A stretch of 64,000 bases of DNA from CAHJXF01 sp039936235 (lineage in GTDB: Bacteria > Pseudomonadota > Gammaproteobacteria > Burkholderiales > Burkholderiaceae_D), in the NCBI GenBank assembly GCA_039936235.1, contig JBDTIS010000231.1, positions 5,887-69,886 of the forward strand. The letters run 5' to 3'. Below, piece by piece: positions 44,486 to 53,405 of this stretch (position 1 is the stretch's first letter; each line of letters opens with the position of its first letter). The notes under the pieces are model-generated. The model was not told the origin of the DNA. It did not search any database and worked only from the letters and a program-made list of their open reading frames with translations. The position numbers and the translations under genes were made by a program.

Positions 44486-45796
44486 ATGAAGACGTGGCGA
44501 CCCTCGCATTCCCGCGGGTTTCATCCGGCGATCCTGACGACCCTGATGCTCCTGGCCGGATCGTCCGCGCCTTGCGCGGAGCCGCACGTCGTGACCCTGA
44601 CCGAAATGGAGACCGCCGTGCTGGACGCCAACTACGACATGCGCCTGGCCCGCATCGCCGTTGACGGCGCCCGCGCAGGCGTCATGCAGGCCGACACCCG
44701 GCCGAACCCCGTGCTCAGCTTGAATGGGGCGTCGTACAGCCCTTCGAGTGGACTCGGCGGCGGCAACGTCTTCGGCAAGCGCGTCGATCAGATCGTGCGC
44801 ATCGAGCAGACTTTCGAACGCGGCAACAAGCGCCTGCTCAGGATCGGCCTCGCGGACGCGCAACTCGAGGGTAAACGGCTCGATCTGCAGGAACAGCGCC
44901 GGGAAGTGCTGCAACTCGTGCGCGACACATGGATCGACCTCCTGCTCACCGAACAACGAATCGTCGTGCTGGACGAGACGCGTCGAAGTTACGAAGCGTC
45001 ACTGGAGGCGGCCACGAAGCGGGTGCGCGCCGGTGACCTGGCGGCCGCCGATCTCGCGCGCCTGCGCGTCGAGGTACTGCGTGCGCGCACGGACGCGGAG
45101 GCGGCACTGGCCGACCATCGCCACGCGCAGATTTCCCTTGCGAGCTTACTGGCGGCCCCCGGTGATGCGGCGACGCTCCAGACGGACGGGCAATGGCCGG
45201 ACAGCATGGCGACGAACACGCAGCCCGCGTCGCGCGATCAGGCCGACGACGTGGGGTCGCGTCCGGACGTGGCCAGCGCGCGGTTGGCCTTGTCGGCGGC
45301 GTCCACCGCGATCGAGCTCGCACGATCGCAGCGCGTGCGCGACATCACGTTCGGTCTGCAGTTCGAGCGGTTTCCGGGCTTCGGCGGTACCGGCAACACG
45401 ATCGGCGCGGGTGTGTCGATCCCGCTGTTCTTCGGCAACGATTACGGCGGCGACGTGGCTCACGCCCTGTCCGATCGCGACGCGGCCGAACAGACGGCCG
45501 CCAAGGTTCGTGCGGCCGCACTAGCCGATGTCGCGAGTGCCCGAACGGATCTCGAAGTCGCAGGCAACAAGATCGCTACCTATGCCGGCGGCCTGCTCGA
45601 AGCCGCACGGTCCGCGGCGCGCTCGGCCGACTTCGCCTTCACCCGCGGTGGGCTCGGCATCATGGATCTGATGGACGCGCGCCGGACCTTGCTCGCGACA
45701 CGTCTCGACGCGCTCAATGCCCAGGCCGACTACGCGAGAGCGCTGGCCGCCGTCGACGCGGCACAGACGCGCAGCGCGCGGCGGCCTTCGCAATGA
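44486..45796 (+). CDS. czcC: Outer membrane efflux protein, CzcC-like (TolC family)
   Basis: A 436-residue TolC-family channel subunit with a signal peptide ending near SAPCA. Two outer-membrane-factor repeats contain long helices: AVLDANYDMRLARIAVDGARAGV and QADTRPNPVLSLNG in the first, RPDVASARLALSAASTAIELARSQ and GAGVSIPLFFGNDYGG in the second. It should form the outer membrane exit duct for the RND pump encoded next. It is the first gene of a tightly packed operon; its stop overlaps the czcB start (ATGA). Confidence 0.9.
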   Translation: MKTWRPSHSRGFHPAILTTLMLLAGSSAPCAEPHVVTLTEMETAVLDANYDMRLARIAVDGARAGVMQADTRPNPVLSLNGASYSPSSGLGGGNVFGKRVDQIVRIEQTFERGNKRLLRIGLADAQLEGKRLDLQEQRREVLQLVRDTWIDLLLTEQRIVVLDETRRSYEASLEAATKRVRAGDLAAADLARLRVEVLRARTDAEAALADHRHAQISLASLLAAPGDAATLQTDGQWPDSMATNTQPASRDQADDVGSRPDVASARLALSAASTAIELARSQRVRDITFGLQFERFPGFGGTGNTIGAGVSIPLFFGNDYGGDVAHALSDRDAAEQTAAKVRAAALADVASARTDLEVAGNKIATYAGGLLEAARSAARSADFAFTRGGLGIMDLMDARRTLLATRLDALNAQADYARALAAVDAAQTRSARRPSQ

Positions 45797-46947
45797 AGGC
45801 CGTCTACAGGAACGCGCTTTACGTCGTCGCAGGCGCCTCGGTCGCGCTGCTCGCGGTGTGGATCTCGAACACGAGCCACGGGAAGCTCGCTGCGCCGGCA
45901 CGGACCGAAGCTGCGCGGCCGTCCTCCGACGTCGTCCGCCTGCCGGACGACGCACCGGTGCTCGAGATGATTCGCTCGCAGCCGCTGGCCAGCATGCCGC
46001 TGCCGCTGACGGATGTCCTGTCGGCGCGCGTCGTTTACGACGAGGACCGGACCGCACGCGTGACGACCGGCTTCAGCGGTCGCATCGCCCGACTGATGGC
46101 GTCACCCGGCGACGCGGTGCGGGTCGGCACGCCGCTGGCCGAAATCGACTCGCCGGACTTCGGGCTCGCCACGGCCGACCTGATGAAGGCGCACGCCGAC
46201 GAAGAGCGCAAGCGCCTGACGCTCGAACGTTCGCGCGACCTGCTGTCCGGCGGCGTGATCCCGCAGAAGGACGTGGAGTCCGCGCAGGCCGACTTCGCGC
46301 AGGCGCGCGCTGAAACGGCGCGCGCCGCGCAGCGCGTCAGGAACATCGATCCCGGCGGATCGGCGCCGAAGGGCGAGAACTTCGTCCTCGTCAGTCCGAT
46401 GGCCGGCATCGTCACGGAGCGCAACGCCAATCCGGCGATGGAGGTCAATCCGAATCTCTTGCAGCCGTTGTTCGTGATCAGCGACCTGACGCATCTCTGG
46501 GTGCTGATCGATCTTCCGGAGCGGCTGCTCGGGAAGGTGGCGATCGGTGCACCCGTGGCGATCGAGAGCGACGCGTTCGCCGGCCGGGTCTTCAGCGCGA
46601 CGGTCGTCCACATCGCGCAGGTTCTCGACCCGGGCACGCGACGGATCGCGGTCCGCGCACGCGTCGACAACGCGCAGTTGGCGCTCCGTCCCGAGATGTT
46701 CGTCCGGGCGACGCTGCTGCGCGAGACCGACAGGGGCGTCCGCGTACCGAACGAAGCGCTGGTCAACGAAGGTCTGTACGCCTACGTCTGGGTACAGACC
46801 GGCGACCACGCATACCGACGGGTCCGCGTCACTCCGGTGATCCGGGGCGTCGACTACAGCTTCATCGGTGACGGCCTGTCGGGTGGCGAGCGCGTCGTGA
46901 CGAGCGGCGCCCTGCTCCTGGCGGCCGAGAGGCACGGCGGATCCTGA
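45793..46947 (+). CDS. czcB: Periplasmic adaptor subunit of heavy-metal RND efflux (CzcB-like)
   Basis: A 384-residue membrane-fusion protein. An N-terminal membrane anchor (ALYVVAGASVALLAVWI) is followed by the lipoyl/barrel-sandwich halves (GFSGRIARLMASPGDAVRVG and FVLVSPMAGIVTERNA) flanking a helical hairpin, then the beta-barrel (LWVLIDLPERLLGKV) and the membrane-proximal domain (RGVRVPNEALVNEG). No His-rich metal-binding N-terminal extension is present. The ATG overlaps the czcC stop and its stop overlaps the czcA ATG by one base, so the pump subunits are coupled. Confidence 0.9.
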   Translation: MKAVYRNALYVVAGASVALLAVWISNTSHGKLAAPARTEAARPSSDVVRLPDDAPVLEMIRSQPLASMPLPLTDVLSARVVYDEDRTARVTTGFSGRIARLMASPGDAVRVGTPLAEIDSPDFGLATADLMKAHADEERKRLTLERSRDLLSGGVIPQKDVESAQADFAQARAETARAAQRVRNIDPGGSAPKGENFVLVSPMAGIVTERNANPAMEVNPNLLQPLFVISDLTHLWVLIDLPERLLGKVAIGAPVAIESDAFAGRVFSATVVHIAQVLDPGTRRIAVRARVDNAQLALRPEMFVRATLLRETDRGVRVPNEALVNEGLYAYVWVQTGDHAYRRVRVTPVIRGVDYSFIGDGLSGGERVVTSGALLLAAERHGGS

Positions 46948-49900
46948 TGGACGGCCTCATACGCTTCGCGCTCGGACAGCGGGTCTTCGTCCTGCTGCTG
47001 GCGGTGGTGCTCGTCGTGGCCGGTGGATATGCGCTGTCAGGACTCCCGATCGAAGCGTTCCCCGACGTGCAGGACGTGCAGGTCCAGGTGGTGACGCTCT
47101 ATCCCGGACAGGCGCCCGAGGACGTCGAGCGCATCGTGTCGCTGCCGATCGAGCGCGAGCTGTCCGGCACGCCGCGCCTGACCGGCATCCGGTCGGTCAC
47201 GATGACCGGCCTGTCGGTCGTCACGCTCACGTTCTCTGACCGCACCGACGACTATTTCGCGCGCCAGCAGGTCCTCGAAAAACTGGGCAACGTGTCGCTG
47301 CCGACCGGCCTGCAGCCGCAGCTCGCGCCGCTGTCGACGGCGATCGGCGAGATCTACCGCTATTCGATCCAGGCGCCGAACCGATCGATCAGCGACATCC
47401 GGGCGCTGCAGGACTGGACCATCCGCCCCGCCCTGCGGATGAGCCCCGGCGTGGCGGACGTGGTGAGCTTCGGCGGCGCGGTCCGGCAATACAAGGTCGA
47501 CGTCGATCCGCTGGCGCTGCGCAAGTACCAGGTGTCGCTCGACCAGGTCAACCAGGCGCTCGCGAACGGCAACGGCAGCGCCGGCGGCAATCAGCTGCGC
47601 CAGGGCGACGAGTCCGCGATCGTGCGCAGCGCCGGACTCTATGCGAGCGTCGACGATATCGGCGCAGTGGCGATCGCCGCCCGCCAGGGCCGCTCGATCC
47701 GCGTGGCCGACATCGCCGACGTGCACGTGGGTCAGCAGGCGCGCAACGGGATCGTCGCCTCGGACCATGACGACGACGTCGTCGAAGGCATCGTCCTGAT
47801 GGTCAAGGGCGGCGACCCGGCGAAGATCAATGCCGAACTCAAGAGCCGCATCGCGCTGCTGCAGAAGCGACTGCCGGGCGACGTGACGATCAAGCCGATC
47901 TACGACCGGACCGTCCTCGTCCATCACACCGTGGCGACCGTCGCCGAGAACCTCGTCGTCGGCGCGACGCTCGTCATCGCCGTGCTGCTGGTCTTCCTGA
48001 CGAGCTGGCGCGCGGCCCTGATCGTGGCGTCCGTCATCCCGCTCGCGCTCCTGTTCGCATTCGTCGCGATGAGCCTGACCGGCGTGTCGGCGAACCTGAT
48101 CTCGCTCGGCGCCGTCGACTTCGGCATCATCATCGACAGTGCGGTGGTGCTGGTCGAAGCGCTGATGGTGAAGCTGGCCGCGGACTCGCTGCGCATGAAG
48201 ACGGATCACCGCGCGGACACCGGCGAGCATCGCTTCGGCGCGCTCAGGCGAACCTACGCGGAGCTCGCCCACTCGGTTCTGTTCGCGAAGGTGATCATCA
48301 TCGTCGCGTTCGTGCCGATCTTCACGTTCCAGCGGGTGGAGGGAAAGATCTTCACGCCGGTCGCGCTGACGCTGTCGTTCGCACTGGCGGGCGCCGTGCT
48401 GATCACGTTCACGGTCGTCCCAGCGCTGCTGTCGTACGTGCTATCCCGCGGCACGCTGGAAGAGAAGCACAAGCCCTGGCTCGATCGGCTCCAGGCGTGG
48501 TACCGCCGCGGCCTCGAACGCGGCCTGCGTCACTCGGACCGGGTGATCGGGTGTGCGCTCGCGATGGTCGTCGTCGCGATCGCGCTGGCGCCGCGCCTGG
48601 GCACGGAATTCCTGCCGAAGCTCGACGAAGGCAACATCTGGTTGTCCGTGACGCTCCCCACCAGCGCCTCGCTCGACCTGTCGAAGAAGGTGGAGCGCGA
48701 AGTGCGCAGCCGCCTCCTCGGCTATCCGGAAGTACAGCATGTGATCTCGCAGGTGGGACGCCCCGACGACGGCTCCGACCCCAAGGGTCCGAACGGCATG
48801 GAACTGCTCGTCGATCTCGCGCCGCGCTCGACGTGGCGCTGGTCGGCCAAGGAAGCGATGATCGAGGACATGAACGCGCGCCTGCACGAGATTCCCGGGA
48901 TCGAGACGAACTTCTCGCAAGTGATCGAGGACAACGTGGAGGAGGCGCTGTCGGGCTCGAAAGGCGAGATCGTCGTCAAGATCACCGGCCCCGACCTGTC
49001 CATCCTCGACCAGAAGGCGTCGCAGGTCGCCGACGTGATCCGCGGCATCCGCGGCGCCACCGACGTCGATGCCACGCGCATCGGCGGGCAGACCGAACTC
49101 GTCATCACGCCGGACCGCGCGAAACTCGGTCGCTACGGACTGTCGGTCAGCGATGTCGACACGTTGATCGCCGAGGCGCTGTCCGGCTCGGCGGTGACGG
49201 CCTTCTACGAGAACGAGCGACGCTTCGACGTGGTGGTCCGCGTCGCGGAACGGGCGCGCGCGAGTGCCGACAGCATCGCGAACCTGCAACTGACACTCCC
49301 CGACGCGCAGTCGGTCGCATCGGGCGGCTCCATCGCGCTTGGCGACGTGGCCCGCGTCGAGGTTCGGCAGGGCGCTTCGCGCATCCTGCGCGAATCCGGG
49401 TCCCGGCTCGTGATCGTCAAGGTCAACCTGATCGGACGCGACCAGGGCAGCTTCGTCGATGAAGCCCGGCAGAGCGTGGCCGCCAGGGTCAGCCTCCCGC
49501 CGGGCTACGAACTGACCTGGGGCGGCCAGTTCGAGAATTCTGATCGTGCCGGAAAGCGGCTCATGTTCATCGTCCCGCTGACCGCCGTCCTCATCTTCTG
49601 CCTGCTGTTCTGGGCGTTCCGCTCGGTCGCGCTGGCCGCCCTGGTCCTCGTCACGATCCCGTTCACAGCCATCGGCGGCCTCGCCGCGCTCGGACTCGCA
49701 GGTCTTCATCTGTCGGTATCCGCCGCCGTCGGCTTCGTCGCGGTCGCAGGTATCTCGGTCCAGAACGGGGTCATCCTCGTCGAAGAAGTCATGGGTCGTT
49801 ACCGCAACGGTGCCGCCCTCGTCGATGCGCTGGTCGACGGCGCGGTGGCCAGGCTGAGGCCGATCCTGATGACGGCGCTGATGGCCGGACTGGGACTGTT

Positions 49901-50117
49901 GCCGGCGGCGCTGTCGCACGGAATCGGCAGCGAGACCCAGCGTCCCTTCGCGTGCGTCATCGTCGGCGGCATCGTCAGCGGCACGCTGTTCACCGTGTTC
50001 GTCTTGCCACTCGCGATCCGGCGTGTCGCGCGGTTCATGGAGTCGCGCGGCCAGTTGCAGCCCCGCCCGCCGTCGGAACCCGCCACGCCGGTCATCGCGC
50101 CGACCGCATCCGCGTGA
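46947..50117 (+). CDS. czcA: Heavy-metal efflux RND transporter (CzcA-like)
   Basis: A 1056-residue inner membrane proton-driven pump of the HME-RND family. The N-terminus IRFALGQRVFVLLLAVVLVVAGG, large periplasmic loops and about twelve membrane helices are visible. The metal-type helix 4 motif DFGIIIDSAVVLVE begins at Asp391, which places it with divalent-cation (Zn/Co/Cd/Ni-like) rather than Cu/Ag exporters. The helix 10-12 region (VGFVAVAGISVQNGVILVEEVM, RPILMTALMAGLGLLPAAL) is intact. The exact metal is not deducible. The stop overlaps the GTG of the response regulator. Confidence 0.92.
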   Translation: MDGLIRFALGQRVFVLLLAVVLVVAGGYALSGLPIEAFPDVQDVQVQVVTLYPGQAPEDVERIVSLPIERELSGTPRLTGIRSVTMTGLSVVTLTFSDRTDDYFARQQVLEKLGNVSLPTGLQPQLAPLSTAIGEIYRYSIQAPNRSISDIRALQDWTIRPALRMSPGVADVVSFGGAVRQYKVDVDPLALRKYQVSLDQVNQALANGNGSAGGNQLRQGDESAIVRSAGLYASVDDIGAVAIAARQGRSIRVADIADVHVGQQARNGIVASDHDDDVVEGIVLMVKGGDPAKINAELKSRIALLQKRLPGDVTIKPIYDRTVLVHHTVATVAENLVVGATLVIAVLLVFLTSWRAALIVASVIPLALLFAFVAMSLTGVSANLISLGAVDFGIIIDSAVVLVEALMVKLAADSLRMKTDHRADTGEHRFGALRRTYAELAHSVLFAKVIIIVAFVPIFTFQRVEGKIFTPVALTLSFALAGAVLITFTVVPALLSYVLSRGTLEEKHKPWLDRLQAWYRRGLERGLRHSDRVIGCALAMVVVAIALAPRLGTEFLPKLDEGNIWLSVTLPTSASLDLSKKVEREVRSRLLGYPEVQHVISQVGRPDDGSDPKGPNGMELLVDLAPRSTWRWSAKEAMIEDMNARLHEIPGIETNFSQVIEDNVEEALSGSKGEIVVKITGPDLSILDQKASQVADVIRGIRGATDVDATRIGGQTELVITPDRAKLGRYGLSVSDVDTLIAEALSGSAVTAFYENERRFDVVVRVAERARASADSIANLQLTLPDAQSVASGGSIALGDVARVEVRQGASRILRESGSRLVIVKVNLIGRDQGSFVDEARQSVAARVSLPPGYELTWGGQFENSDRAGKRLMFIVPLTAVLIFCLLFWAFRSVALAALVLVTIPFTAIGGLAALGLAGLHLSVSAAVGFVAVAGISVQNGVILVEEVMGRYRNGAALVDALVDGAVARLRPILMTALMAGLGLLPAALSHGIGSETQRPFACVIVGGIVSGTLFTVFVLPLAIRRVARFMESRGQLQPRPPSEPATPVIAPTASA

Positions 50118-50785
50118 ACATCCTGATCGTCGAAGACGACGTGATCCTCGCCGAAGGAATGGCCAGGACGATCGCTCACATGGGCAACGTCGCGACCGTG
50201 GTGCGCGACGGCCTTCAGGCACGCAGCCTGATCCTGGGCGGCGACACGTTCGACCTGATGGTCCTCGACATCGGCCTGCCGGGAATCGACGGCCTCACGC
50301 TATTGCGGGAACTGCGGCAGACCGATCACCGCATGCCGGTCATGCTGCTGACCGCACGAGACAGCGTCGACGACCGGATCCGCGGCCTGGATCTGGGCGC
50401 GGACGACTACCTCGTCAAGCCTGTCGTCCTGAGCGAGATGGCGGCCCACATCAGGGCCTTGCTCAGGCGCTCGACACTCGAAGCGACCAGCGAACTGCTG
50501 CACGGTGCGTTGCGCATGGATACCAAGTCGAAGCGTCTCTGGCTCTCCAGCGAGGAAGTCGAAGTGACCGCGCGCGAGTGGGTCGTGCTCGAATACCTGT
50601 TGCGCCGACCCGAACGCGTCGTGTCCAAGGACCAGTTGCGTATCGCCGTATTCGGCAACGAAGAACCCGGCTACAACGCGGTCGAGGTCTGCATCTCGCG
50701 GCTGCGGACGAAATTCGAAGGCGATGGACTGCGCATCCGCACGGTCCGCGGTTTCGGCTACATGCTCGAGGACTTCAACCCGTGA
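50114..50785 (+). CDS. OmpR-family response regulator of the metal efflux operon
   Basis: A 223-residue two-component regulator. The receiver domain has acidic ILIVEDD, phospho-acceptor Asp in MVLDIGLPGIDG (about residue 51), LLTARD and DYLVKPV. The winged-helix DNA-binding domain ends RGFGYMLEDFN. The GTG start (50114) overlaps the czcA stop and its own stop overlaps the next GTG. It probably activates the efflux operon in response to metal sensed by the partner kinase (QseB/CzcR/TctD type). Confidence 0.92.
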   Translation: MNILIVEDDVILAEGMARTIAHMGNVATVVRDGLQARSLILGGDTFDLMVLDIGLPGIDGLTLLRELRQTDHRMPVMLLTARDSVDDRIRGLDLGADDYLVKPVVLSEMAAHIRALLRRSTLEATSELLHGALRMDTKSKRLWLSSEEVEVTAREWVVLEYLLRRPERVVSKDQLRIAVFGNEEPGYNAVEVCISRLRTKFEGDGLRIRTVRGFGYMLEDFNP

Positions 50786-52233
50786 ACGTCCGCACCGCGA
50801 ACCTGCATCGCCGGCTGATGTGGCGATTGATCCCGACGCTGTTCGGCGCGATCGCGCTCGGCGGCGTGGCCTCTTATTTCGTCGCCAAGCGATCGGTCGA
50901 TTTCGCCTACGACGAGGCGCTCACGGCGGCGGCGGCGGACATCGCGAGCGGCGTGCACGTCGACGGCGCGAACATCCGCTTCGATCTTTCGCCGCAGTCC
51001 GAGCACATCCTGCGGAGCGACGCGCGCGACGACATCTACTTCTCCGTCCATCAGGAGGACGGCCGGTACTTCGGCGGCGATCGCGACCTGCCCGAGACGG
51101 GTCCGGTCACCGAAGGCGGCGGCGCAAGCAGCGACCTGCCGTTTCGTGAACGCATCGTGCGTGCCATGTCGGTCCGGTTCGCGCAGGGCGCGACCCCGTT
51201 CGTGGTGACCGTCGCGGAGACCACGCGCAAGCGCCGGACCGCGGCATGGGCGGTGTTCGCGCAACTGATGCTGCCAACGACGCTGGTCCTCTCGCTGGCC
51301 TGCCTGATCGTCTGGTTCAGCGTCAAAGGCGGCCTCCAGCCCCTCGACGAACTGCGGACGGAGATCGAAGCGAGGTCCGAGCTGGACCTGTCGCCGATCG
51401 CGGCCGTCAGCGCGCCGCAGGAAGTACGGTCGCTGGTTCAGGCGCTCAACCACCTGCTGGCCAGGCTCGACGCTGCGACCCGGGCGCACCAGGCATTCGT
51501 CGCGGATGCGGCGCATCAACTTCGCACCCCGCTGGCCGGCATCCATACGCAGATCGAACTGCTCGCGACGACGGTCGATCCGTCACAGGCCCCGACGCTC
51601 GAGCGGTTGCGCTTCTCCGTCGATCGAGCCGTGCGTCTCGTGAACCAGCTGCTCGCGCTGGCGCGCTCCGAAAAAGACGCCGACACCCTGCGTCTGAAGA
51701 CTTTCGACCTGGCCGAACTGGTCGCCGAAGCGGCAGACTCGTGGGTCCACCGGGCCATCGCGGCCGGCATCGACTTCGGATTCGATCTGAAGGGTGGGAA
51801 GCTTCTCGGCGATCGATATCTGATTCGCGAGATGCTCGAGAACTTGATCGACAACGCCATTCGTCACACCCCGTCTAAAGGCCATATCACGGTGGCCGTG
51901 GAGACGAAGGGATCGCATGTCGAGATCGCTCTGGACGACAGCGGACCGGGGATCGTGCCGGCGCTGCGCGAGCGGATCTTCGACCGCTTCTATCGGGCGG
52001 AAGTCACCGGCACGGGCAGCGGCCTCGGACTGGCGATCGTCCGCCAGATCATCACGCGGCACGAAGGAACGGTGACAGCGCGGAATTCCGCGTCGCTCGG
52101 CGGTTTGCAGATGGTCGTCAGGCTCCCGGTTCACGGGCCGGCGGCGTTGCAGGCCGACACGCCGCCACCCAACGAAACCGCTGCGTCACGGATCGAAACG
52201 ACGGCGTCGTGGCGCCGGACCGAATCATGCTGA
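50782..52233 (+). CDS. Sensor histidine kinase of the metal efflux operon
   Basis: A 483-residue kinase with two membrane helices (residues about 13-33 and 160-180) flanking a periplasmic sensor of the 2CSK_N type. A HAMP-like linker follows, then the phospho-acceptor His in FVADAAHQLRTPLAG and the ATPase boxes ENLIDNAIRHTP (N), DDSGPGIV (G1) and GTGSGLGLAIV (G2). The start is a GTG overlapping the regulator stop. The C-terminal 35 residues after the ATPase domain are a low-complexity extension. It resembles QseC/TctE kinases. Confidence 0.92.
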   Translation: MNVRTANLHRRLMWRLIPTLFGAIALGGVASYFVAKRSVDFAYDEALTAAAADIASGVHVDGANIRFDLSPQSEHILRSDARDDIYFSVHQEDGRYFGGDRDLPETGPVTEGGGASSDLPFRERIVRAMSVRFAQGATPFVVTVAETTRKRRTAAWAVFAQLMLPTTLVLSLACLIVWFSVKGGLQPLDELRTEIEARSELDLSPIAAVSAPQEVRSLVQALNHLLARLDAATRAHQAFVADAAHQLRTPLAGIHTQIELLATTVDPSQAPTLERLRFSVDRAVRLVNQLLALARSEKDADTLRLKTFDLAELVAEAADSWVHRAIAAGIDFGFDLKGGKLLGDRYLIREMLENLIDNAIRHTPSKGHITVAVETKGSHVEIALDDSGPGIVPALRERIFDRFYRAEVTGTGSGLGLAIVRQIITRHEGTVTARNSASLGGLQMVVRLPVHGPAALQADTPPPNETAASRIETTASWRRTESC

Positions 52234-52568
52234 ATGCACGCGTCATCGGGGCGGGCATCGCCACGCTGCTTGCGATGAGCGCCTGCAGTCCGATGCTTTC
52301 GAAACGGTCGGACCTTGGCAACGGGTGGCGGATCGGCACCATCGTGCGGACCGGCGACGCCGAAAGCCTGGGGCCGATGCGGGAGAACGATTGCCGAAGA
52401 GTCGGGGCGCTCGAAGCCGGCGGAGCCCAGCGCTATGCGTCGGTGCAGTACTTCTCGGGTCGCCATGCGCACTTGAGGATCGTGCCGATCGACGACGCTC
52501 TGAATGTGCAGGAAGGCGACAGCGTCTACCTGCGACTGACCGGCTGCAACGACGCGATCATGCAGTAG
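52227..52568 (+). CDS. Small lipoprotein coupled to the metal-efflux sensor gene
   Basis: A 113-residue protein with a lipoprotein signal (LLAMSAC, lipobox Cys about residue 20) and a compact C-terminal part containing two cysteines (ENDCRRVG and LTGCNDA). The ATG lies inside the end of the kinase gene (7-base overlap), so it is very likely translated with it. No family is recognised. It may be an accessory periplasmic metal-binding or sensing component; that is inference from position only. Its last 11 bases overlap the convergent cdd gene. Confidence 0.7.
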   Translation: MLNARVIGAGIATLLAMSACSPMLSKRSDLGNGWRIGTIVRTGDAESLGPMRENDCRRVGALEAGGAQRYASVQYFSGRHAHLRIVPIDDALNVQEGDSVYLRLTGCNDAIMQ

Positions 52569-53013
52569 GGTCCCGGAGGTCTCGCGGTCCGAACGCCCCG
52601 GGCAGCAGTTCGTCGATCGACCAGCGACGCTCCGAAGTGCCGTCGCAGCAGCTGATGACGGTGGCCGTCGACCCGAACTCGTAGATCACCTGGCGACAGG
52701 CGCCGCACGGCGACACGGCCTCGCCGGTCGGCGTGTGGATCGCCACCGCGACGATCGCCCGGACGCCTGCGAACACGGCCGCGAATACCGCGTTGCGCTC
52801 CGCGCACGACGTCAGCCCGTACGACGCGTTCTCGATGTTGGCCGCGGTGAAGATGCGGCCGTCGTCGGCGAGGACCGCCGCACCGACGTGGAATCGGCTG
52901 TACGGCGCGTAGGCCTTCGTACTCGCGCCGCGCGCGGCCTCGAACAGGACGCGTGCATCGAAGTCGGCCGACGGTTGCGGGACGATGGCGGCAGGGCACG
53001 CGGGAGTCTTCAT
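52558..53013 (-). CDS. cdd: Cytidine deaminase
   Basis: A 151-residue zinc enzyme deaminating cytidine/deoxycytidine to uridine/deoxyuridine. It shows KAYAPYSRFHVGAAVLADDG, the catalytic TSCAERNAVF (zinc ligand Cys and catalytic Glu) and PCGACRQVIYEF (two further Cys ligands). It is transcribed divergently from the nupC remnant and deoA, and with them formed a pyrimidine nucleoside salvage locus. Confidence 0.95.
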   Translation of the reverse strand: MKTPACPAAIVPQPSADFDARVLFEAARGASTKAYAPYSRFHVGAAVLADDGRIFTAANIENASYGLTSCAERNAVFAAVFAGVRAIVAVAIHTPTGEAVSPCGACRQVIYEFGSTATVISCCDGTSERRWSIDELLPGAFGPRDLRDPTA

Positions 53014-53098
53014 CTATGATCCGGCGCCTCGGACCATCGCCTCGAAAGCGACACGAGAAGGCGAAGTCCTGGCTGACCTTGACAGGGGAAATGGAATT

Positions 53099-53398
53099 AT
53101 GGCGGACGGATCGGCTGCCGACGCGGCGCGCAGCGTCGGCGGCATCGTGGGCCTGCTCGTCATCGCATGGCTGCTGTCGATGAATCGCAAGGCGATCCGT
53201 CCACGCGTCGTGTTCGCGGCGCTCGGGATGCAGGTCGCGATCGGTGCGCTGATCCTGTTCGTGCCGATCGGCAATACGGTGCTCGGTGCGGTGGTCGGTG
53301 GCCGGTTCGGTGCTGGCCGGCTACACGTGGTCGCCGCCGCCACGCTGTCGAACCTGATGAGCGCGACGATCGCCGGATTGTTCATCGGGTTCGGGTAA
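53099..53398 (+). pseudogene. nupC: nupC nucleoside transporter remnant with large internal deletion
   Basis: The 99-residue reading joins the beginning of a NupC/CNT transporter (GIVGLLVIAWLLSMNRKAIR, RVVFAALGMQVAIGALILF) to its very end (AAATLSNLMSATIAGLFIGFG; compare the TLSNLMSATIAGFF ending of E. coli NupC). About 300 residues between them are absent, including all substrate-binding helices. The join is in frame near GGRFGAGRLHV, so a short membrane protein could still be made but it cannot transport. The ATG at 53099 follows AGGGGA. deoA starts eight bases downstream, so transcription of deoA probably still depends on this gene's leader. Confidence 0.85.
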
Positions 53399-53405
53399 AG
53401 CGCCG

